Source of the DNA: Cristatella mucedo
Lineage: Eukaryota > Bryozoa > Phylactolaemata > Cristatellidae
DNA length: 64,000 nucleotides
Direction: 5' to 3'
Assembly (NCBI GenBank): GCA_009760855.2
Contig: WPIO01000086.1
Location: 917,001 to 981,000, forward strand
The position numbers and the translations under genes are program-made. How positions within the stretch are numbered: the stretch's first letter is position 1; each line of letters starts with the position of its first letter. The notes under the pieces were generated by a model. It searched no databases. It was not told the DNA's origin and worked only from the letters and a program-made list of their open reading frames with translations. Positions 20,095 through 30,272 of this stretch are shown in pieces.

Positions 20095-20574
20095 TTTTCT
20101 CTATGAAATAAAAAAACAGATCACTTACGAATTTATTAATTTATATTTTATCACAGCAATATCTTAGTGTTGGTAAATAAGTTGAGGAATACGCGTTTTT
20201 TAAAAAACCTACCTGACTGGTTCCAGTTCGTGCAGCAGCAGCTGAGAAACGGCTCCTTTTTTCTATCCACAGTGTGAAACAGTTAATTCCGCTTGCGGAA
20301 GCGTTATAAATGTGATCGTAATAGCGCCGCTGTAGCACAAATATATTACCCCTTCACGCCAAAATGTACACATGAAGGAATAAATCGATTTTTTTACCTT
20401 AACGCGAAAATAGCCATTCGGACACCTTCACGCTTCACGTGCGCGCGAAGTACATCGCAGCGCCTTATATCGCCGTTTGTAATGATTAAAAATTAACGAA
20501 AAACATGGAGTGACAAATATTTTTGGGATAATTTTGCGGGCCGCATAGAAGACCTCGGCGGGCCGGGTTTTGGC

Positions 20575-20601
20575 CCGCGGGCCACGTGTTTGACACCCCT
20601 G
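20575..20601 (-). repeat. hAT right terminal inverted repeat
   Basis: The sequence ends GGCCACGTGTTTGACACCCCTG, the inverted counterpart of the left end at 17901. Confidence 0.8.
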
Positions 20602-20650
20602 CTATACAATAATAGGCTGCTAAATCAGCTAATACTTTTTTTCTCGGCTC
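20602..20650 (+). repeat. 3' tail of SINE family 1
   Basis: CTATACAATAATAGGCTG and AATCAGCTAATACTTTTTTT match the 3' end of the tRNA-derived SINE at 35050-35221 (CTATACAAAAAAAGGCTG, AATCAGCTAGGATTT). The 5' part is missing on the far side of the hAT element. Confidence 0.7.
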
Positions 20651-20800
20651 CAACCTTTTTTGAAAGGTGGTGAGACATGACCTGAGGCTAACGACTTATT
20701 ATTCGACGTTAGTTATGCATGGCAGCAGATATGTGCATCGTAGAATCTCGACAGTGATAGTAGGGTCTAGAGGAGTAGTTGTAATTTCTTATTGGGATGT
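20651..20800 (-). repeat. Old LINE RT fragment
   Basis: Contains ACATGACCTGAGGCTAA and GTTAGTTATGCATGGCAGCA, the reverse complement of the LINE segment at 33110-33150. It is too decayed for an open frame. It directly follows the SINE tail. Confidence 0.65.
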
Positions 20801-21289
20801 GAACTTCAGGATGACGTAAATTGTTTTCTTTTTTATTGTAAACATTGATGAGGTGCTGCACTGCATTTAGGACAAGATTCTTGAGGGATACTACCACCGT
20901 AGCGATGGACACCCATTCTTGTCTACCCGATTGACAGAGTAGCTAGACAAGCGTTCACCGTCGCAAGAATCGCTGTTTTTGACCTGCACGTTGTATTGCT
21001 TACTTGGATAGTTTTGCAGCGCAGTCACTAAAAAAAAAGTGAAAGGTATTGTTGTATGCCTTCAGATAATCATTCGAGAGCAGCCGGAGGCAAAGGCGAC
21101 TTTGTTCTCTAACGTGAGGAGGCATTAATCCCCAGTAATCTCCAGTACCACTGGCCTGGCATTAGGATCAGTGGGCAGGTTCTGGTGCAGCTGCTGCTGC
21201 TCAGGGGGGCTTGCCTGAGATGTCTTCAATGAAGATAGGGGCAGAACACCGAAGCCGTCACAATGGAAAACATAAACAAAAATACTAGC
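20801..21289. other. Unassigned DNA
   Basis: No supported gene. Short frames here show no family motifs. Confidence 0.4.
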
Positions 21290-21455
21290 TGATTTGAGAG
21301 CCTCTTTTGCATTGCGAATTAAGACCCTAAGAGAAACCTAATCTCTCTTTAGGCCCTTCCAGTATGCTACGGGACTCGAGCCCGCGACCTCGGCCAAACT
21401 GTGTTCGGGCGAGCACCTTAACCACTGGGCCAAACCAAGAGCCGCGTTGCGCTAC
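21290..21455 (-). repeat. tRNA-derived SINE, family 2
   Basis: On the minus strand, Pol III box A TGGCCCAGTGGTTAA (21419-21433) and box B GGCTCGAGTCC (21372-21382) are spaced as in tRNA genes. The 3' part (about 21300-21355) reads CCTAAAGAGAGATTAGGTTT on the minus strand, similar to the LINE 3' end CTAGAAAGAGATTAAGTTCT at 34749-34770. It is therefore a composite SINE probably mobilised by that LINE. Confidence 0.75.
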
Positions 21456-21475
21456 AAAGGATAAAAGCAATCAGT

Positions 21476-21518
21476 ACCATTTTTCCGGTGAATTGTTGGC
21501 AATTCACCGGTAAAATGG
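21476..21518. repeat. Inverted repeat able to form a hairpin
   Basis: Arms of about 19 bases (CCATTTTTCCGGTGAATTG and its complement, differing at one or two positions) surround the loop TTGG. No flanking element recognised. Confidence 0.6.
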
Positions 21519-24299
21519 CTTGAAAAATCTACGGCTTCATTCTGAACACAATAAGTCGTTATATGCAATAATGATAGGAGCTCTGGGAGGCTATTTTGTC
21601 GTCTTTTTTCCACTGTTTGTAGTGCCATGCTGCTGCAAGTCGAGCCCTAGCCGTAGATTGTCATGCATCAATCGAGAATGAGGAACGCAATCGATCGGAA
21701 GTTATATGATCGCCGATTATACATAATGCATGCAATGCTTACTGCCAGGACTCAGCTACAGCTGGTCTTGAGGATGGCTTCGTTCCACGCGGCGCCAGCC
21801 ACCGGCTGAACTCCTCCACGGAAACGACTTTTGAAAGCTGCAAGCTGCATTGAAGCTGTCACATGCACCACACGTCTTTGAGCAATGAAATGCACGACAA
21901 AGGACATGTTTACAAAGAGGGGATAGCGTAATTCTTTTCGATTGTCAGCTATTAGCTTATCAGCGATGAAGGCCTGCACCTAAGCTCAGTTAGTCTTAGA
22001 GCGACCTTTTTCAGTCGGTTAGTCGAGCTGCTGTGCGCGTGCTGCTGAGCGTGAGCTGCTGCCCGTGAGCCACTGTGGAAGTCAGCAGGAAGTCATCCGG
22101 GTCTAGCATATGCGGAATGCAGGCTTTTGTTTAGGTTTTACTAGTACGGCGTTCTTGCTAGCACTGCGTGCAGAATATTGAGTGCTGAGTTTTATTGTCG
22201 GCGTAATGCTAACTTCATGACTTGGCCCCTCGTACACGTTATGCCTCTGCAAAAACTAGTAACTGCCGTTCCGTCATAACGTTAGCGACTAAGGTCGACA
22301 TCTTGCAGTATACACTTGTCAAGAAACAAGACAACATAAATGTGATTGCTTGTGCTTTCGTTATCTAAAGCCTCAACTTAACGCCAGTAATTTCGAAGTG
22401 TCTTTACTTCCTAGTCACCGACTCAGCACCAAGATCGTGCTAGTAAGGAAATGAATTACAGCTAATCGCTAGCGTTGGAATTCTAACTAAAATATCTATC
22501 AATAGATAAAAAATTTAAATATAACCAATTAAAACTCAACGAGTGAGTGACTTGAAAGCAGCCTTGTATTGACTCAAGCAAACCTTTTCGAACAATGAAG
22601 CTGACCTTCCCCGAGATTGCCGAAGCACTGAACCATGGAATGCACCAATCTTCTTCTACGTCGTTGATCATCAAGCGAACTACTTTCTATTGGATGGACG
22701 CGTGAAAGCCGTACCATAGGCACACGGTAATTTATTCGGCCTCCAACCTCACATGCTAATGCTTTCAGGTCGCATAAAAGCTTAAGCGACCACGATATTG
22801 TTCGTGAATTCGAAAACGCACATTACACGCACCTTGGCGGTTCACTTAATATTGAAAAATTGGGCTCCACAATCTGTCCTAACATCTCGCCGCACTCGTT
22901 CACTCCGTGATTGTGCCATTGCATTCAACGAAACTACGCACCGAGAAGAAAAAGCCAGCCTCGTGTGACACTGCTCAATTCACTCTGCCGCAGCAACGTT
23001 ATAATCTTCGCTGCATTTCGAAAGAGTTATAGGTCTTTGTATGGTCCACGCCCCTTGTCACCTCACTTGTGCCTGCCGCATCACCCCTCGTGGCCTGCTC
23101 AGCCCAGAATAAAACTGCTAGCCCCCTAGCCGTATTTGGAGATATACAGAGATTGCTTTTTCAATTTTCATCCCCAATTATGTTTCTGATAAACGTATCA
23201 ATGGTTTAACATTCACTAAACCGTCTTAAAAACTTGTAAGCCACGTTTACTAGGCAGCTTTTCCCACAGATTTCGGACAGAGTCCCGAAAGATTTGGGCT
23301 ACTGCATCATCACACGTCACAACATTTTAGGAGGAGGCAGAATAAATTCTGAAGGTTGATCAAAAGAAGATTCTGCCTCTACATTTTGGCTCCTTGTTGG
23401 ACGGGCCGACCAATCCTAACCCCTCGTCACATACACCTTTGTCGGAAGAAATGTGGCTGAGGCTCGGAGACTCGAGTACATTCAGGCGGTCAGAGCCATT
23501 CCTTGAATATGGGATGTTTATGTCTTGTAAACAACGCTTCAGCCGTTTTCACACAGATTACCTCGTTCATCTGTTTATCAAAGTCAACAACAAAACCAAA
23601 ACAGACCACGATACTTAGCTCTACACACTCTCACACCCGTAACGGCTCACATTACTTGGTACTGTTCTCTTTCCCGCAAAAAGCTTTGTCGTACAGCTTG
23701 TCTTCCTTTAAATGATAGTCTTGTCATACTACTCTGCAATTAGGAATGCAGCAGAAGCTCAATTTTAGCCAGTGTTGGCGTTGCTGCTTTCCGGGGAAAC
23801 CCTCTTTCAAACCAGCCTCCCAGATTAGAACAGGGTCTGTAGAAAGGACTAAGTTGGCCGTGAAATCCATCGTGGGTTGGATTAAATCTGTCATGTAAAC
23901 AACCTACCTAGGTGAAAAGTCGGCGTCCGTCAAATGAAAAATCTGCAGCTTAAACGCATCTTTAAGAATTGAAATTGCTAGATCCCACCATCCTCCCTTA
24001 CCCTGGTTGTTCTTGCTCAAGTTCCCAAGTTAAGCTCTGGTACTATTATTAGCACAGCGAATGAAAAGATTAAGATAGCAGGCAGCTTTTCCTAGCTGCA
24101 TGGTCTTTTCTGGTCCGGTTGCAAGTTATTGCCAAACAGTTTAGCGATTTTGAAATATGAATCTGGGGTTTGCACTTGGCTTTTTGTTTTCTTCAATTCT
24201 CTGGCTCAGACATTCTCATCCATGCAACTGCCTTATCTACCTCAGCATTACACCACCCAATATCCTGACTATCGTCGTTGGTTGGGCATCTAAACAAAA
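21519..24299. other. Unassigned DNA, with degenerate coding-like stretch on the minus strand at about 23300-24260
   Basis: From 21519 to 23300 I see no gene. On the minus strand between 24260 and 23300 a reading with few stops contains stretches such as MQLGKAACYLNLFIRCANN and WWDLAISILKDAFKLQIF, more coding-like than its surroundings. I cannot place it in a family; it could be a decayed transposable-element or host pseudogene. Confidence 0.35.
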
Positions 24300-24526
24300 C
24301 CCTAAACCCTGAACCCAAAACCCTAAACCCTAAACCCTAAACCCTAAACCCTAAACCCTAAACCCTAAACCCTAAACCCTAAACCCTAAACCCTAAACCC
24401 TAAACCCTAAACCCTAAACCCTAAACCCTAAACCCTAAACCCTAAACCCTAAACCCTAAGCCCTAAACCCTAAACCCTAAACCCTAAACCTTAAACCCTA
24501 AGCCCTAAACCCTAAACCCTAAACCT
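24300..24526 (+). repeat. (CCCTAAA)n telomere-type tandem repeat
   Basis: About 32 units of CCCTAAA with a few variants (CCCTGAA, CCCTAAG, CCTTAAA). The unit is the Arabidopsis-type telomere repeat, also used by various algae and alveolates, not the common animal TTAGGG. Internal position with non-telomeric DNA on both sides makes it an interstitial tract. Confidence 0.9.
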
Positions 24527-24527
24527 T

Positions 24528-24640
24528 CATTTGGATGGAGACAGTGCCTCCAGTTCGTATGCTCCCAAAGCCTTGAAACTCACTCTCGATTGACATCACC
24601 TTATCACCTCAATTGACATTTAAAAATAAGCTCAATACTG
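24528..24640 (+). repeat. Fragment of LINE RT C-terminus
   Basis: GTTCGTATGCTCCCAAAGCC is shared with the LINE C-terminal coding region at 34455-34474, and the following bases continue to align with base changes. It lies directly against the telomere-type tract. Confidence 0.6.
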
Positions 24641-25106
24641 AGCTGGTCATTACAGATTTTGAAGATTGCATGTGCATTATTATTAAGTGCAAACTCCCTC
24701 TAACACTAGGCATGCACTCGCCTACTTATTAGCGTGTTTCTCACCTCAAAACATCTTAATAATCGCAATAATAACGAAGTCGATAAAGCGCACTTAAAGA
24801 AGTCAGTCACGCTCAGCGTTATACATTTGCTGCTATTGAAACGGGATCCAATGGCTATGGGTAGCATTTTTTTATAGTCTAAGTGTCAGGGAACCACGAC
24901 AATATATCAACTACGTGCATGTTTATAGATATATTTACAAAAAATAAATTGATGGGTGTACGTTCAAATATATATGATGTATGTGTAAATAAACAAGTGT
25001 ATGTGAATACATGTATCCATCGATATGTACATCCAGTGCATATATAATTTCAGCCACGTAAAATGTAATCTTTTGCATGGCAACCTAGGAGAACTGAATA
25101 TCTATG
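24641..25106. other. Unassigned AT-rich DNA left of Polinton B
   Basis: Contains degenerate ATGTAT/TATGTG-rich simple sequence at about 24900-25040. No gene seen. Confidence 0.4.
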
Positions 25107-25113
25107 CCAGGTA

Positions 25114-26882
25114 GTAAGTAGTATGTAAATGAATGGAAAAGAACCTAGGGCTCATTAATAATAATAATAATAATAATAATGTACTTGATAAAGTGCCCTC
25201 AGAGAACTTAATCTCTTTCTAGGCGCTTTACATTTGCTGCAAAGGGAAATACAATTAAATGGTTAGTAAAATCATGCTTGAAAAACAAACAAAATGAATA
25301 ACATGGTTAGGGGTGACATGCACAGGGTCAGCATGCAAATGTGGTTAGTGGCAGCATGCACAGTGTCAGCACGCATAAGCACGTGAAGGACAAATCACAG
25401 GGACCCACTAAATGCTGTCCTAAATAGGTGTGTTTTCAAGTTCCTCTTAAATGTGGTCAGGTCAGGGGATGTTCTGACGCAGGTCGGGAGGGAGTTCCAA
25501 CCTTTGGGAGCATACGAACTAAATGCACGATCTCCAAAGGATTTGAGGTTTGTACGAGGTAGTGGTAAATTGTTGGATTCCGAAATGTGGGTGGTACGAT
25601 GCTTGGCCTGGTGGGGGAGTAGATCTGAGAAATATGCTGGAGTCAAAGAATGAAGGGACCTCAATGTGAGTGGCAAAACCTTGAAGTCAATCCGTTGCTT
25701 GACTGGTAGCCAGTGCAGGTCGGCGAGAAGTGGAGTAATGTGGCAGCTGCGACGCTCACGATAGACAAGCCTAGCTGCAGAGTTTTGCACCAGCTGCAAT
25801 AGCCTGATCGCATAGGCTGGTAGGCCAGTAAGTATTGAGTTGCAGAAGTCGAGACGGGATGTCGCGAATGCATCGACAAGCTTAGACGTGGTATCCTTAT
25901 CTAAACAAGCCCGACATTTAGCAATGTTATGAAGCTACAAATAGGCAGATTTGACCGTGGAGCTGATATGGTCGTCTAACGAGAGGTCGCTTTGGAATAT
26001 GACACCTATATTTCGAGCTGATTCGACAGGAGATATGCTGGCAGAGCCAATTTTGAGCGTCAGCCTTTCCAATTTCTGAATCACACTGGGTTTGCCTATA
26101 ACTAGTAAGTTAGTTTTTTCATCGCTTAGTTTTAAATAATTTGCTGCCATCCACGTGCGGATTTCAACAATACATGCAACAAGTGAGTTTAGAGAATTTG
26201 AGGTGCTCGAAAGCTGGGAGGGATCAAAGCAAAGGTACAACTAAGTGTTATCCGCATAGAAGTGAAAGCCTAGATTGTGCATGGCAATCACATCAGCAAG
26301 AGGGAGAGTATAAACCGTGAAAGGAACCGGACCTAGAACGGAGCCCTGAGGTACTCCATATTTCAGAGGTACTTCAGATGATATTTGTCCATTCCCGTCA
26401 ATACTCTTGAGTCTCCCACTGAGATATGACCTGAACCACTGCAGAGCAGTGCCAGTGATGCCCAGGCGAGATGAGAGGCGCTATAGAAGAACTTTGTGAT
26501 CGATGGTATCAAAAGCTGCCGAAAGATCAAGCAAAACAAGCAGTGACACTCTACCCATGTCTGCATTCCTAAGTAGGTCGTTGTATACCCTAAGCAATGC
26601 TGACTCTGTGGAGTGATTAGCTCTAAGGCCAGACTGGAACTTACTAGCAAGGTGTGAGTTTTCGATTAATGAGTTCAACTAGTCTGCCACGACCCGTTCC
26701 AGTGTCTTTGATAGAAATGATAGAAGGGAGACTGGGCGGTTGTTGCTCTAGTTCTCTTGGTCTAGTGTTGCTTTCTTGAGAAGAGGCCTAACGCTCGATC
26801 GTTTCTCATCGTCCGATTTAATTAATGGCTGCCATCATTCTCGAGACCCTATTCTCCATTCATTTACACACTATTTGAAGTT
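25114..26882 (+). repeat. Left terminal inverted repeat of Polinton B (split by LINE)
   Basis: Parts 25114-25155 (outer) and 26791-26882 (inner) are the reverse complement of 45411-45370 and 45318-45225. Shared strings include CTCGAGAATGATGGCAGCCA (as its complement here) and CGTTTCTCATCGTCCGATTT. About 50 bases of the middle are missing where the LINE entered. Confidence 0.75.
25156..26790 (-). mobile_element. CR1/L2-type LINE, 5'-truncated (copy 3)
   Basis: Minus-strand LINE inserted in the Polinton TIR. RT blocks are ASKFQSGLRANHSTESALL (near 26640-26590), LLVLLDLSAAFDTIDH, then QLYLCFDPSQL and YLKLSDEKTNLLVIG (26240-26100) and WLPVKQRIDFK, GWNSLPTCVRTS (25799-25395). The 3' UTR ends in a (TAA)n tail at 25156-25180. 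It is broken by stops (for example at 26240) and frameshifts, and begins inside the RT region. Confidence 0.85.
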
Positions 26883-26946
26883 TTGTTGAGTCGACGTGAG
26901 TATATAAGAGTAAAACATTTTATTTGCGAAATAATATGAGACAATC

Positions 26947-27340
26947 ATGTCAGATCTAAGAACGAAATTTGCTAACGACAAATACAATAGAATACTTTTA
27001 GAAAACAAAAGAGTTAGAAATTGCCTAACTAAATAATACGTAATTGATATTGTTTTTAATTTATAAGTTTTTACTAACTCTGGCAATTACTGTAACTATT
27101 GCATATGTTTAACAATGTGAAGATCGGTCATATGTAGTAACTGTTTTAGGTGGGCTAACAGCAATGTTAATGTCCGTTGAAAGCACGATATTAGAAATCG
27201 ATAGAAGAAAAAGGTCTACACTTCTAGCAAATCTTGACTTGGTTTCAAAGATAGTAGATGGTTTATATGATGATATAATAACTAAGGAAGAATTTAATGA
27301 AATACTAGTTGATCCATTAAATAATACAGGGGAATCCTAA
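26947..27340 (+). pseudogene. Small transmembrane-type protein (broken)
   Basis: ATG 26947 opens a 28-codon basic start (MSDLRTKFANDKYNR) that stops at TAA. Coding resumes in another frame with a hydrophobic stretch, then VVTVLGGLTAMLMSVESTI and a helical C-terminus (IVDGLYDDIITKEEFNEIL) to TAA 27338-27340. It is the outermost gene of the element, next to the TIR, and overlaps the 3' end of the convergent integrase gene. Family not recognised. Confidence 0.4.
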
Positions 27341-28206
27341 TCTTAATCACTTGCAACTCTTCCATAACAAAACTTCTTTTAGCATCATTTACCCAATAAC
27401 GAGACGGTTGTTCTTGCAATACCATTATTCTTTCAATAGTGTGATTAGTTAAACTCCATATCGGATCTGTAGCTCTTCTTCTTTTTTCATCTTTTCCTTC
27501 ACATGGTTCTAATAAATATCCAACAGTTGTTCCTAGTTCTAACAATTTTTCTTTTTCCCCTACTTTTCTATTGTATTTTGGTTTCTCTAGTTTTATTATT
27601 TCTTTTCATATTGCCTTAGCAGGTTTTTCACCAGTTGCTTTTTTAATACTATTATTTAGATAATCAATAATCTTTGGTAAATGAAAATTCCACCCTTTAT
27701 TTCTAGTATAATCTCCTTCATTATTATTTTAATTCCTTTTCTTATTGTGCAATAAATGCTCTCTCAGCTACTGTTCTATTCATTATTTCAACTAATACAT
27801 CACTCTTTTCACTAGTACCTTCTATAACATGTGTTTTGTGTCTTTTCATTACTTCAGCAAACTCTTCTTTAAAGTCTGATCCTGGATCTACTGTAGTCTT
27901 CTTTGGCCATTCTAAAGGACCTTTACTATAACTATATCCCATTGTTGTGTTAATTCTGTAGAATATTTCGTTTTAAGTGGTCTTGAATCTTTATATCTAC
28001 TAGCACATCAATAACACTCAAAGCGTATTTATATCCAGAATCATTTGGCTTATATAAAATGTCTGCTTGATGATTTTCATTAGGTTCAACAATGTTAAAG
28101 AAACCTTGTGAAATATCCTTAGGTCTTGGTTTGAATACTTGACCTATATCTGAGTTAGGATTGAATTGACCTTCCTTTTTCTTTCTTTTAGACCTAAAAA
28201 TGACAT
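27294..28206 (-). pseudogene. Retroviral-type (rve) Polinton integrase (broken)
   Basis: Catalyses insertion of the element. The likely start is ATG 28206 behind CTATAGA. The DDE core is visible across frames: first Asp in NHQADILYKPNDSGYKYAL (about 28085), second Asp in TVDPGSDFKEEF (about 27890), Glu in VEIMNRTVAER (about 27790). A C-terminal chromo/SH3-like region (GKDEKRRRATDPIWSLTNHT, QPSRYWVNDAKR) follows. Frameshifts near 28000 and 27740 and stops disable it. The usual N-terminal zinc-binding domain is not obvious. Confidence 0.85.
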
Positions 28207-28282
28207 TCTATAGAGAATGGAAATATTTTGTGACATATGTTAAAATACATTTAATGAAACCGAATACCTTGAATAAGTTCAT

Positions 28283-28447
28283 CCTTATTGTAAACCACAA
28301 AAAATAAAGAGATCAAAACAAAAATATGAAATCCGTTGTGAGATCTGTGATTTAAATATGGATAAAACTGATCTTGATTCTAGTCTTTTATTTAATGATA
28401 CAAGTATAATTTGTTCTTACTGCAACATAAATTATAATTCATTTTAA
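28283..28447 (+). pseudogene. Short zinc-ribbon protein remnant
   Basis: A frame without clear ATG encodes a basic stretch then IRCEICDLN and IICSYCNIN: two C-x2-C pairs about 25 residues apart, a zinc ribbon. It may be related in type to the DUF5679-like protein but the flanking signature is absent. Position between integrase and fibre D. Confidence 0.4.
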
Positions 28448-28467
28448 AAAGAGAAACCAGCTAAGTT

Positions 28468-28671
28468 ATGTTCTTTATTCCAGAAAAAATTATGAAAGGA
28501 TTTTGCTCTACTTCATGTTAACACCATTGTTTAGACCATGAAGCTATTGGTGCTATTTCAAAACTATTCTTATTTGTTAAATGTAAACGTAACGCAACAA
28601 AGCTAAAAGAGTTAATAGTGTTAATAGCTCGTTTATACTTTTCAGGAGGCTACATATCTGACCAAGAGGTT
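28468..28671 (+). pseudogene. Cys/His-containing small protein remnant
   Basis: From ATG 28468 the frame reads MFFIPEKIMKGFCSTSC, a TAA, then HHCLDHEAIGAISKLFLFVK and a helical tail. The Cys/His cluster hints at metal binding. It converges with the fibre D 3' end and overlaps it by about 30 bases. Unknown family, weak support. Confidence 0.3.
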
Positions 28672-29504
28672 TGCCTTTACAATTCCAAGATTGTCAATGA
28701 AGTAATAATCAGTTGGTAATCTAGTAAAATATTCATAATACTGTAAGTCAACACCTCCACTTAGAGAAGTATTTATAGCTCTTATTTCACCAGATACAAC
28801 AGTTGCATCAATACTAGGGCTAAGAAATGCACAATTAGATGCTCCCACAACCATAACATTTAATATCATTATAGCTGGAGATGTTTTCTTTGTCCATGAA
28901 TAAGATGTTGCTAGATTTATAATTGAATTCAATGCCTTAGGATTTATTGAGATTGCTATTATTTAGGTTATTCTTTAACTGTTTTATCTACATGATTCTT
29001 TGTTTCAACATCACTCGGATTAACAGGATCTGCAAAATTTGTTATTGAATTTCCACCTATATTAACATTTTTTGTTGAAGGAAATGCTTTTAGTAAAACA
29101 TCTCGTTTCATTCCTCCATAGGTAACGCAATAATCATCGTTTGATGCAACTGGATTTCCATCACCTGAATTCCAATAAGTAGATGTTATGGCATAACTAT
29201 TTTTGTTTAAATCACCAGTCATTGTATCACCTGATTTTTTAACAAAGTTATTTATTTGACTGATATTTACAGCATCAGTTGGATTTACTCTTGCACTAAG
29301 ATTAGTAATTGGTTTACCAGCAAGATTAAGTGATGCTCGTGAATTAACAACAAACTTTGCATCTGCATAAGATTTTGTTACAGCATCACCATCATTATTA
29401 GGATCTGATACATTTTTAACTCAATTTCCGTTTGCATTAAGATCTTATAGAAGATATCCATTAGTTTTAGAAACATAATCAGTTGAATTAAACTTTTCAC
29501 TCAT
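28642..29504 (-). pseudogene. Fibre-like protein D (frameshifted)
   Basis: ATG 29504 (MSEKFNSTDYVSK) overlaps the end of the minor capsid gene. The stalk contains the same repeat class as the cassette fibres (SDPNNDGDAVTKSYADAKF, ARVNPTDAVNISQINN, ADPVNPSDVETKNHVDK). The C-terminal tip (28932-28642) is read in another frame after a shift near 28960. Its location right behind the capsid genes suggests it is the primary virion fibre, while the C-A-B cassette may be additional spikes. Confidence 0.6.
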
Positions 29505-30272
29505 CTATATAATTGTTTATCAATGTTTTACTTTTATCTGGAACTTCTCCAACAATTGGTACAGTTCTTAAAAGTCTACCATAATCTTCTTCTTCAACGA
29601 CTTGTATTTGTACTTTTTTATATAACATTTTATATCAAAGCCAAAACTCTTTTTATTGTTAAATCTACCATAATCAAAAATCACATAAAATTCAAAATCA
29701 TAGTATTTCTCATCCTTAAGCAAAAACAAAAAGTGGTGTTCTAATTGGCATATCAAAAACATTTTTAGTAGAAACCCTAACAGTGCCAGCAGCTATATAA
29801 TCCAAAAGTGTTTCATCACAATTCAATCCTTCAACAAATATTTCAAATTCGTAATTAAAGCATCTACTTAATTTTAATACATGAAGACCTAGTAAGTACT
29901 GTGCTAAGTACTGTTTTGGTATACTATCTTCAACTATACTCCTACTCCTTAAGCATTGGATCTCAATCAACGTATCACTGTCTATGATTCTATAAATACT
30001 CTTAAAGAATACCTATAAACTCCATCACTAGTAAAGCATTCATTTGAATTTTCAATCTTTCTATCAAGTTTCATTTCTAGAAATTTAGCAGCGATTGGTT
30101 CGAATACCTTACAAAACAAAACTTTTGGAAATCTCATGCAAGAGTTATTAGAAATATATTTGTTTAGTTTTCTATTAGCAATTGATTCAATATCACCATC
30201 TATTTGTGCTCCAAAAACCATAGCATTACCTAGAACCGAATAAACTTCTGATCCACCAATATTCAATATCAT
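29498..30272 (-). pseudogene. Probable minor (penton-type) capsid protein
   Basis: ATG 30272 overlaps the MCP stop by four bases, and the TGA (29498-29500) overlaps the fibre D start. About 258 codons, the usual size of Polinton minor capsid proteins with a single jelly-roll fold, which form the vertices. Sequence blocks: MILNIGGSEVYSVLGN, LLGLHVLKLSRCFNYEFEIF, TPLFVFA. One frameshift near 29985 and one after 29716. Assignment rests on position, size and beta-rich composition. Confidence 0.6.

Larger units (their letters stand above)
17901..20601 (-). mobile_element. hAT (Charlie-like) DNA transposon, 2.7 kb
   Basis: Terminal inverted repeats begin CAGGGGTGTC at 17901 and end GACACCCCTG at 20601, continuing with the GGCC-rich stretch around GGGGGCCACATG (left) and GGCCCGCGGGCCACGTG (right) typical of Charlie-type hATs. 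A decayed transposase lies on the minus strand. The 8 bases on the left (GTCTTAGA) and right (CTATACAA) do not form a target-site duplication, so one flank has been replaced or deleted. Confidence 0.85.

Noticed and set aside
17901-20601. hAT element as host gene derived from transposase (domesticated)
   Set aside because: Multiple frameshifts and stops and intact TIRs indicate a dead transposon, not a preserved host gene.
21360-21435. Genuine tRNA gene
   Set aside because: Box A and B are present but the arms do not form a clean cloverleaf and a LINE-like 3' end follows; it is a SINE.
24300-24526. True chromosome end
   Set aside because: Non-telomeric DNA continues for tens of kilobases on both sides, so the tract is interstitial.
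25162-25180. CRISPR or minisatellite from (TAA)n run
   Set aside because: It is the simple tail of the LINE inserted at 25156.
27000-27086. Minus-strand 71-codon frame at 26871-27086
   Set aside because: Low-complexity hydrophobic shadow across TIR and the plus-strand short protein.
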